Source: Chondrus crispus (Eukaryota; Rhodophyta; Florideophyceae; Gigartinales; Gigartinaceae). From it: DNA of 64,000 bases. Made by a program: the position numbers and the translations under genes. Below, in pieces: positions 53,940-62,258 of the stretch; the first letter of the stretch is position 1, and the number at the start of each line of letters is the position of its first letter. The DNA is taken from NCBI RefSeq assembly GCF_000350225.1, contig NW_005179077.1, positions 123,632 through 187,631 of the forward strand. Reading direction: 5' to 3'. The notes beneath the pieces are model-generated. The model was not told the DNA's origin, made no database searches, and was given only the letters and a program-made list of their open reading frames with translations.

Positions 53940-54636
53940 CATAAACACCCCCAGACGATTGGAGGTGTATGCGCAGTTCGATCTGTAGACCCCGGATCGG
54001 AGAAAAGGGAAGCGGGCCAACCAGCTACGGAACCGGGCTCGGGCCCGGGCAGCGGTGGTAGAGCGGGAGCGAGCAGGGACGCGCGCACGCACGAGCGGAT
54101 CGACGCCTCGACGCCCCGGAGCAGCACTGGGTGACGTACCAGTGCTGACGGGCGGAGGCGGTTCCGTGCTCGCTCGCGTGCTGCGCGTGCACTCCGACTC
54201 AGCTCCGACTAAACGCGCGCGAAGAGCGAAGGCGACGTTTAGAATAAGCTGGGTGGAATGACCTTGGCGGTCGGTTGAGGACAAGCCCGTGCTTGTCCCT
54301 CCCCGCTGCCGTCGGTCCCCACCATGTTTAATATACAAAACAATCTATCATAACACTACAGTACCAAGGTCTTGTAGTAGACTACTGTAGTGCAGGTCGG
54401 CCTGCACTGTAATACTGTCAGCTATGTCAAGGCTGACAGTACACGTATTACCCGTGGTGCGTGCGCGCTTCGTTCGCGCGTGGTACACGTGTGCACGTGT
54501 ATGCGCGTGTCCCTTGTCCCCGTGGTGTACACGTGGACCCGCGCGGTTGTACTGTAGAGCGTCGAGCTCTACAGTAGGGGATCCTGTTGTTGATCTAATC
54601 TAACTAAAAAGGCCCCAGGGGGGGGGTTATACTACA
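53935..54636 (+). mobile_element. Long terminal repeat of element E
   Basis: 702 bp from TGTAGCATAA to TTATACTACA, closely related to the D LTR. It contains the LTR-start hairpin, the perfect hairpin GGACAAGC-CCGT-GCTTGTCC (54,279-54,298), AT-rich TTTAATATACAA, CACGTG words and TACTGTAG runs. The five bases before it are TGGAG; no matching right flank was found. Confidence 0.7.
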
Positions 54637-54653
54637 CGGCCCCCCCCACAAGT

Positions 54654-54671
54654 GTGAACGTCCGCGTTCAC
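54654..54671 (+). promoter_or_regulatory. Hairpin just inside LTR E
   Basis: GTGAACG-TCCG-CGTTCAC, a perfect 7-bp stem with the TCCG loop shared with D and F. The stem differs from D by a paired base change. Confidence 0.6.
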
Positions 54672-56588
54672 ATGTGGTTGTAAGGTGGCTAGTGTTTGTC
54701 TCTCCGTCTCGACTCCAGCGAGGTCGCCTTCCCTGCCTGTTGTGCGCTCGTCCTCTTTCCTCCTCTACTCTGGTCCCCGCCGCGTCGCGCGGTGTCAACA
54801 CGCGCCAAGGCGTATGGGTTCTTGCCCGCTCGCCCGCGCGTCGAGCGCGGCGACTGCCGCTGTAGAGGGTTCGTCGCCCTCTGGCGATCCAGGCGCGTGC
54901 CATGCGGAACGACCCCGGTCTTCGGACGGGCAGGGAAAATGGGCGTGCGTTGGTCCTCGTCGCCGATATCGGTGGCGCGCCGGCGCGGCTACCTTTTTTT
55001 TTTCTTCCCCCAGGCGGCTAACCGGCCCGTGGATCTGCGTCGATGAGCGGCGCGGGCGATGCCCTTACCTTTTGTACTCCTCGCTGTTGGCGGCGAGGCA
55101 GGGCGTGCGACCGTCGTCCTTCTTGGGGTCCCCTCGCCGTCGACGGCGAGGGAACCGCGCGGGGCTGCTGTTATACTTGGTACGTCTCGCCGTCGGTGGT
55201 GAGGTCCTGATAACTGACCGTCGAGGGCGATCAGTCGGGGAGGTCGCTCCCCTCTTCTCATTTACCGACATCGTCGTGAGGTGGAGTGGGGGATGACGAG
55301 CATGCGTGTACGAGCATGCGCCCGCCTTCGTCGGTTTTGTCCCGTCGACGATCGCGAACCTTTCGGAAGGTCGCTCGCGCCGCGTTCGTAGTTCACACTG
55401 ATCCCTCCAGTTGTCGGCGGATTACTGGGGAGAGTCTTCTTACCCCCGACCTCCCTCCGTGTTGGGAACTCGTTCCCGTCTCGTCCGGCCCGCCTTAATG
55501 TCGAGCGTAGGGGTCGTCAGAGCGCGGCCACGGGGGTTCGTCGTACGGCATCGGCCGTGGGTGTCGTGCACTACAGCCACGGATGGCGACTGTAAGCAGA
55601 GCGACGCGCGTTCGGACGCGTAAGGAAATTCGGGAGACCACCCGGTGGATGACCGGAACCGGGATCCGGGCGCGGCTTGCGCGGTAGAAGAGTAGCAACG
55701 TAGGCAGCAATAAAGGAGGAAGAATTAAAGGAAAAACAGAACGAACAGAGCGGACAGAACAGTAGTTAACGTAGCGCTCGCGCGGTAGGGTGGACGCGCG
55801 CGGGGAAGGCAGTTAGCATTCCAGGGGTGTAGATGGCTCGGTCGGTATGGGCGAGCCAGTACCGAGTCGAGGCTACAACCTGGAATCCAGAAACCAAGGT
55901 AAAAGACCCGCGGCTTCGTGCCTCTTTACCTCGATAATCGGGTTGAGTATATAGTCCCCCGTCGCCGCAATGGCAAAGCTAAAATATACTGTAAATTAGA
56001 ATAACTAGGAAATAACGGGTGTAGCCCCGAGGGGACCAAGTACAGCCCTCATAGGCCCTATGGGTTGCGGCGGAATTACACGTGTCCACGGGGAGGTCCG
56101 GTAGAGCGGCAGGGGAATCCACGTGTACCCGTGGTACACGTGGTGGTGGCGAGCGCGATTTTTGGCCGGTAAGGACAGCTGTCCCGGTACCGCGTACAGT
56201 GCACTACAGATCCCCCTTCTTAGAGAAACACGCGTCCCCGTGTGTATGTAGAGTAGAAATAACCGCCCCTTGAGTCGACAGCGCTAAGGCCACCCAGTGG
56301 GAGGGGGCTGGAGGTTGCATGCGGCGGAGAGGATCAGCGAGCGACGAAAAGCCAGTCAGGTTGCCCTGCTTTTCTTCCTTTTCTTTCTGTTTCCTTTGGC
56401 AAGCTTGAATTCCACTCCGGTGCCGGTTGTGACCGCCCGATCGTTCCCGAGTTCCCGTTCTTCCCTTTTTCCGAGCTCCTTCCTGTCGCTTGTAAGCTGC
56501 CGCTTTCCCCCTTACGCCGCTGCAGCGGGCGGTTACGACGCGCTTTCTATAAGCGGGGACACACTGTCTTTGGTTGGCACGACGAGTG
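54672..56588 (+). other. Element E leader region, no convincing gene
   Basis: GC-rich sequence with many short low-complexity Arg/Pro/Ser frames on both strands but nothing conserved. It has no similarity that I can see to the D and F major protein gene. It contains tracts with GTACACGTG words around 56,080-56,150. Confidence 0.35.
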
Positions 56589-57172
56589 ATGGAACGGTTC
56601 CATAATCCGTACGGAGAACCCGAGAATACGGGGGCCAGCTGGAGCGAGTGGCCGGCACCGCGTGAGTGGCGAGGCAAGACGCTGGCCGATGACCCGCTAT
56701 TGTTCGAGCGGGCGCCGTTTATGAGCGCCAAGGGTCTACGGGAGAGCCATCTCATTCGTCCTTACGCGGACGTCACCGGGGCTCTTCCCGGGGGCTCAGC
56801 TTACGAGTTGTTTGGTCGCGTGACTTTTCCTTCCGCCTCGTTGTGGAGGATGAGCACGTATGGCCGAAGTATCGCCGCGATGGGCGTGGACGACGCGAGA
56901 AGTATGTAGCTGCCCTCGTGCGTCGGCTTGTACGGACGCCGTGTAACCGCCCTATCCCGATCAAGAGGGATTTCGACACATGTGCGTTTTGTACGGAAGG
57001 AGACCGTGGATATGTCGCCAATCTGCGGCGTATCTTAGACACCTTGCCGGAACGCGTCATGGAGCCGGCGGTGGGGTATCTGGCTTGGGACAAGCCTATT
57101 CTTCCTCTCCGTTTTGAGGAGTATGTTGAACGGGAAAGTAATCCGGGTTATTGTAGTGCAATACGCACCTGA
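56589..57172 (+). pseudogene. Element E small protein, frameshifted, unknown
   Basis: ATG 56,589 (MERFHNPYGEPENTGAS) opens a frame that reads like ordinary globular protein up to GSAYELFGRVTFPSASLW near 56,835. The neighbouring frame then continues with VEDEHVWPKYRRDGRGRREK and CNRPIPIKRDFDTCAFCTEG to a TGA at 57,170. Joined, they would make roughly 195 residues with two close Cys (CAFC). One indel near 56,835-56,845 explains the break. It does not resemble the D and F proteins, and no family is recognised. Confidence 0.4.
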
Positions 57173-57881
57173 AAAGGGGGGTGAAAAGAAATGAAAATGA
57201 TGGGGTATGACAAGCAGAAGTGGAAATCATTTCACTTTATTATTTTAATTATTAATTTTAATTAGTTGCATAGTAGTTATTTAACATTAGATTAGATCTA
57301 GGATCTAGCGCCGAGAGCTACTGTAGTGGCTCCGGCGGGGCGATATATACCTTAGCCCTCTGACCACCAAGTCAGTAAAGGTAACCCGAGTTGCCAGAGT
57401 CTGATATCGCCTTGGTTGAAGTCCGTCTTTTACAAAACATTCCCTTTAACTACAGATTACTTTATCCTTTGCGCTCGGGGGTCCCCTTTTTCCTTACCAA
57501 TTTTCCTTTATTTCCCTATCCTAATTTCCCTTAATCTTGAGTTGGTCCCACCTTGTAGGATTGCGATCCGCAACGTGACGTCATTTGCCATCGGGCTTTT
57601 GTGTTGGTGCACCAGTGGTGCTTATCTCAGTGTTGGTTCCATCGGAATCTGGTTGCGACCGATCCGTTGTTAGTACTTTGCCATCGGGCAGTACGACGGT
57701 GTAGCGCTGCTACGTTTTCTTCTTTCCCGACGGGCTACGTTGCGACGTCCCCGTCGAAGACCTTATCAAGGGTATAAGGTGTACAAGGCGCTCTTCGAGC
57801 ATTGGATTTACGACCCATCGGACCAGGTTTACCTAAACACCCCTCCGAACTCGTCGAGCAGTCTTCTTTACAAGTCTCTAC
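57173..57881 (+). other. AT-rich then mixed region before LTR F, no gene seen
   Basis: An AT-rich stretch (57,190-57,310) is followed by a TATATA-containing segment near 57,342. Only short frames occur. It may be the 3' part of element E, into which F inserted. Confidence 0.35.
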
Positions 57882-58520
57882 TGTAGCATAAACCCCCGGT
57901 CGCGTTGGGGGTTTAGCTGTGGTTCTTCGAAGACCTGTGTACGCGAGAGAGGACAAAAACACACACACCAGAAAAGAACGCGAGCGGTGGTAGCGTGGTA
58001 GAGCCGTGGGGAGCGGACGCGAATACAATACGCGGTAGAGCGGTTCGACGCGTTCGACGCCCCGGGGCGGCGCTAGTTAGCGTTCTAGCACCGACGGGCG
58101 GAGGCGGATCCAGCTCGCGCGCGTACGTTCGCGACCGCTACCCGCGTTAGTTTCTAGTTAACGCGCTCGCGTTAAGAGAACGCGTTTAGAATAAGCGGAC
58201 GGGGTTAGACCTGCGGTCGAGGATCTGGTACCAAGCCCGTGCTTGTCCTTGTCCTCCCTCCGCCGCCGGCCGCCCTGTCATTTAATATACAAGTAAATAA
58301 TTTATCATAACATATACTACAGTATCTAGCTAGATACTGTACCTAGGTAGCGCCTTACACGGTAAGCTCGCGCGTCTTACTCCGGATCGTCACGCTGTAC
58401 ACGTGCACAGCGAGCAGCAAGCGCGTACTTACAGGCGCGGGTGTGCGCGCTGTAGTGCATTTTGCGGGAGTACAGTAGTCACCCTGCGCGTTCGAATAAC
58501 GTCCTCGCGATTATGCTACA
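57882..58520 (+). mobile_element. Long terminal repeat of element F
   Basis: 639 bp from TGTAGCATAA to TTATGCTACA. It begins with the perfect hairpin AAACCCCC...GGGGGTTT, has CAAGC-CCGT-GCTTG at 58,232-58,245 and the same central blocks as D and E, but is clearly a diverged subfamily. It is followed by its own internal hairpin and gene, so it is the 5' LTR of F and not the 3' LTR of E. Confidence 0.65.
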
Positions 58521-58536
58521 GAGCCCCCCCTCAAGG

Positions 58537-58554
58537 GTGAACGTCCGCGTTCAC
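58537..58554 (+). promoter_or_regulatory. Hairpin just inside LTR F
   Basis: GTGAACG-TCCG-CGTTCAC, identical to the E hairpin and 16 bases from the LTR end. A C-run before it and a G-run after it (58,567-58,576) could form an outer stem. Confidence 0.6.
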
Positions 58555-58827
58555 TCTTTTGGTAGCGCGGGGGGGGGGTTATAGTCGAGGCCGACGACCC
58601 ACGCCACGCCATATGCTGAAAATGTGCTGACGAGGTGAAAATTTGCCCTCCATTTTTTCCCCCTTTTTTTCTTCCACAGCCAGGACGGCGGGGGACGCGT
58701 CAACTGATCGACCACCAAAAGCTTTGCCCCGCTCCCCGCTAGTGGCGGGCTGTCCTGTCGTGCAGCTGGAGGTTTTTGCTCTTGACACGCTCTCTTCCCG
58801 TCTTACCGCGCTCGGTCCTCCTCTCAG

Positions 58828-61005
58828 ATGCCCAACCACGTCAACGACAGGGGCTCGGGCCCGCGGCCTTCGGGCTCACTTCCTGACCCGCTATCGACCC
58901 TGTCGGCCAGCGACGCCGGTCGGGGTACCACAGTGTCACCAAGTGCCTCGGGGAACCCTTTAGGAGAGCATCGTTCCCCGTTCCAGAGGGCCCGCTCACG
59001 CGATTCCACGGTTTCTGTCGTTGTCGACGTCTGTGCAATACCTGCCTCGCAGGGGGAGAGCGCGTCCACTTCGCGCGTAGGCGGTTTTTCGTTGGCTCCC
59101 GCCCCCACGGGGATGCCTTACCAACCCGAAGAGGGTTCATACGGAGCTTGTGGGAGTTGTTGCTGTCCCGGAGCGCCAGTCAGTGAGCGCGTACGCCCTG
59201 GGGCGGAGGACACCACCGCCGCGCCGTCCACCACCCAGTGGTTGGGGATGCCTTGGGAAGGTTCCGTGCCTCTCCCCCTCAGCCGACTGCGCTACCCGTG
59301 GCGTCGTCATGCGCGGATTCAAGTCACCGTGGCGGAGTTGCTAGCACGTTCTTGCCTCCGCCCAGATCTCGTGCGCATTCGTAAGATCCATGAGGCGGGC
59401 TTCGCGGCGGAGTCGTCAGCGACTCTCGGCCGCCTTATGGCCGAGAGTGGGGGCACGGCGTACCAGGTGCCGGACGAGATTCCTTGCGATCGCACCTTCG
59501 CGTACAGCCCGGCGGAGGCGGAGAACATCGATCGCATGGCCTCCGCCATGTTCTCTGGTCCCCGCGGTGGTCCGCCCCAGTTTGTGTTGTCTGGAATCTC
59601 GTCGCTTTACGTGTGCCCTCGGCCGTACGCGTATTCCAAACCACGCGTGTCTCTGCAAAAGTCCGCGAGTGCGTTGATGGGCCTCCACGGCAATGCGGTG
59701 GCGCATCACGACTGGTCGGCGTACCGGAGGATCAATGAAGTCGACGGTCGCGTTTTCCGTTCCGCCTCGTTGGAAGGGAGACTCACCCCCGCTGACTTCC
59801 CGGCCTTACCTGACGCGGTCCGTACTTCCTTCCCATCTTTGGGCATCCATCTGCTGCTACCGTTCATCCTGAAGCATTTTGGATACGCATGTCTCGACCG
59901 CCGCCATCCCGCTTGGGACCTCCTCACGTGTAACTGCGAACGCGAATGGGCTTGGTCTATGACCAGCGCCATAATGAGCGAGATCTGCGTCAATCGGCAG
60001 TTGTTTATCCAGCCCCCCCCCACGCTTGCATATTTGGAGAGGGTCGCTATGGGACTTCCAAATGTGGCACTCCATCCTCTGGAGTGGCATTCTACGCACT
60101 TCCTCTGGACCTTCGGCTCTGCCATTGGGCTTCTGCAACGCGCGCTTCGCGTCGACGAGGAGGCCCGGCGCCTGTGGACTGACTTCAAGTTCGGCGAGCG
60201 GGCGGCGTTCCTGCAATACGATATTCGGAACGATACGTTCGCGTCCTTCTCCGAATCGGGTCCGACGACTCTCCCTCGTACGGGCGCGTTCGGGGGCGTT
60301 GGCTCCGAGGCGCGTGAGGCGCGGCGCAAAAAGTACTGCGATTTGGACGCCGTTAGTCCGACCCTCGACGTCATAGTTGGTACGCTTTCCCGAGTTGCCA
60401 GGCCGTCGGGGGCTGGCCCTGCGGCGAAGCCGGCTCCTGTCGTGCCCCCAGTTCCGCCCCTGGCGCCGCTGGGGTGTGGGCCTATTCGCCGGTCCGAGGT
60501 GTGCGACCTCCCCGTTGCCCGGCGCGAAGTGGCAGACATACCCAAGCTCTCTCGAGCTCTGGGTAATTTACGGGACCGCGCCTGGTCGGTCGGGGAATTA
60601 TTGGTAACGTTGTCCACTTGGTTCTTGGAGCGGACGGATGACGCGCACCGCCGAGCCAGTGAATGCGAGCGGCTGTCATCGGAGTTACAGCTCGCCACGA
60701 AGGAGTTACGACGGTCTCGGGAGGATAAGCTCCAGCACATGAACGCGTATGAGCGCGCGTGCGCTGACCGGTACCGGTACCGCAGGGAGCGTGATGCACT
60801 CCGCAACAGCAGAGCGATGTCTTCCCGCGGGGGTGGCCTTCCGCCTCTGAACCCTACTCCTGTGTGGCGGGAGCCTGTCCGCGATCCGTACGCGCACATT
60901 CCAACCTACGCCGAGGTGCACAAGGTCCCTCGTCATCCCAGCTATTGTCCCCCGGACCCCTACGGTGCGGGTCCGGAGAGAGCTCCGGGTAGGGCTAACC
61001 CGTGA
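58828..61005 (+). CDS. D-family major protein, intact 725-residue copy in element F
   Basis: ATG 58,828 opens 725 codons to TGA 61,003. Pro/Ser/Gly-rich N-terminus (about 1-120), a well-folded-looking middle (about 130-500) with TAYQVPDEIPCDRTFAYSPA, LGIHLLLPFILKHFGYACLD and CEREWAWSMTSAIMSEI, a Pro-rich spacer (about 510-560), then a helix RALGNLRDRAWSVGELLVTL and a coiled coil (ECERLSSELQLATKELRRSR) before the C-terminal HPSYCPP. The nonsense-bearing D protein is homologous over its length, which shows selection or recent spread of the coding sequence. There is no CCHC knuckle, protease, RT or transposase motif. Its place after an LTR-like repeat suggests a structural or nucleic-acid-binding role, but this is inference. 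Confidence 0.7.
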   Translation: MPNHVNDRGSGPRPSGSLPDPLSTLSASDAGRGTTVSPSASGNPLGEHRSPFQRARSRDSTVSVVVDVCAIPASQGESASTSRVGGFSLAPAPTGMPYQPEEGSYGACGSCCCPGAPVSERVRPGAEDTTAAPSTTQWLGMPWEGSVPLPLSRLRYPWRRHARIQVTVAELLARSCLRPDLVRIRKIHEAGFAAESSATLGRLMAESGGTAYQVPDEIPCDRTFAYSPAEAENIDRMASAMFSGPRGGPPQFVLSGISSLYVCPRPYAYSKPRVSLQKSASALMGLHGNAVAHHDWSAYRRINEVDGRVFRSASLEGRLTPADFPALPDAVRTSFPSLGIHLLLPFILKHFGYACLDRRHPAWDLLTCNCEREWAWSMTSAIMSEICVNRQLFIQPPPTLAYLERVAMGLPNVALHPLEWHSTHFLWTFGSAIGLLQRALRVDEEARRLWTDFKFGERAAFLQYDIRNDTFASFSESGPTTLPRTGAFGGVGSEAREARRKKYCDLDAVSPTLDVIVGTLSRVARPSGAGPAAKPAPVVPPVPPLAPLGCGPIRRSEVCDLPVARREVADIPKLSRALGNLRDRAWSVGELLVTLSTWFLERTDDAHRRASECERLSSELQLATKELRRSREDKLQHMNAYERACADRYRYRRERDALRNSRAMSSRGGGLPPLNPTPVWREPVRDPYAHIPTYAEVHKVPRHPSYCPPDPYGAGPERAPGRANP

Positions 61006-61547
61006 TTTCAAGACTTGGTCATAGTTGCCCGTCGGTAAGTAGTCGTGCGTGTAGATGGTTACCGTAAAAAGGGGGTTGGCTTCCCTTCTCATCTCCCGGA
61101 AATTCGACCCATGCGCGTTGTCCTTGTCAGCACGGAAATACTCGTGATCTCGTCGGTACGGAGCGTAGTCTTCTGAGGAGGACTGCTCCTCAGATGGTAG
61201 TGCCGTAGTCACTGGAGAGTTACTTGCAAAGATTCTTATTGCTCCCAACGTATCGAGCACAGCGGAGGAGGGGCCATCGGTAGAAAACAGAGCATCCGTG
61301 AGGCGTGGTCTGGCGTTTGAGGACGTTACAACGCTTCTTGAAGCGCGGAAGTGGTGTCCGGAGGGTTGCGCGTCAAAACATATTTGGAATGAACGATTCC
61401 AAAGCTACTGCCCCCGCGTTTTTCATACTCCTTCAATCGCCGCAGAAGCGGGTTTCTTGGTCCATTATACGAAGATCACGTTCCGCCTCATTCCTCTCTG
61501 CCACTCGTCGCTCACAAGTCGGACGGCGTAGACCGGTTCTCCATTTG
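61006..61547 (+). other. End of element F before LTR C
   Basis: The minus strand at 61,260-61,020 has an open stretch with natural composition (SSSEDYAPYRRDHEYFRADK, then NPLFTVTIYTHDYLPTGNYD), and the plus strand at 61,298-61,531 another (FEDVTTLLEARKWCPEG). Neither is recognised and they cannot both be assumed genes. The gypsy copy C LTR starts at 61,548, so F is probably cut by it. Confidence 0.3.
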
Positions 61548-62131
61548 TGTGGTACAACTCCACACCGCGACCCCCGGTGGGAAATGAGAACCCCCGAGAC
61601 GGGCGGTTACTACTGTAGTAATCGTGCACGCGCCCGCTGCGAGCACAGTAGTACCTCCACGGCGTACACGTGACACAACCGTTGGCGCCGGCCGTGGCCA
61701 CGGGCACACGTGTGCGACCATCCGGTAAGTAATTAGCAATTAGTGGTTAATGGCACAAATTAGCCAATTTAGTACAGTAGCTGGTATACAGTATGTAACA
61801 GCTACTGTAGCGCGGCAACCCTTCCCATCTGCCAAACAGATGGGAGCGTTCGCGCATATGGCGGCGGAACTTAACTCAACGGCCTCCCTTCCCTTTACGG
61901 CTTTTTGCTAACTCCGTCCGGTTTTACCTCTAAGTCTCAGGCTTCTAACCCGTGACCGGCCGTCCGGATCTAACACCACCGACCGGCTGCGCGTCACCGG
62001 CCACGTGAGCCTTCCCTCTTTTCGAGTCCTTCCGTACGGTTTGCGCTCGCGTGGGTTACCCAGCGGCGCGCGCTCCCTTACCTCTAACCCCCCTCGTTCC
62101 GAGTGGTCGGGACGAAGGTAGTTATACCACA
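61548..62131 (+). repeat. Gypsy copy C: 5' LTR
   Basis: The end TTATACCACA at 62,122-62,131 is clear from alignment with the A/B LTRs over the last 300 bases or so. The start is inferred from TGTGGTACAA at 61,548, which is the inverted repeat of that end with one mismatch. It contains ACACGTGT and TACAGTAGC words. Confidence 0.6.
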
Positions 62132-62161
62132 TTTTGGTACTCTTGTGGAGGGTATAACTAC
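62118..62161 (+). promoter_or_regulatory. Copy C: LTR-end/primer-binding hairpin
   Basis: GTAGTTATACC at the LTR end pairs with GGTATAACTAC, 11 bp. The loop keeps TTTTGGTACTCT as in copy A. Compared with A/B the stem has changed on both sides in matching fashion. Confidence 0.65.
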
Positions 62162-62258
62162 AGAGGTTGAGCCCGCACTGGATCGCCAGCGCGAGCAACT
62201 ACCGATCGGATTGAAAGAGGTCGAAAATCACCGCGTCGATCGCCAGTGATCATCGACG

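Noticed and set aside
54685-55296. A 203-codon protein after LTR E
   Set aside because: Low-complexity Arg/Ser/Pro composition open in several frames and no counterpart in D or F.
53935-58520. E and F LTRs as the two ends of one element
   Set aside because: They differ in length (702 and 639 bp) and sequence, and the F LTR is followed by its own internal hairpin and gene.
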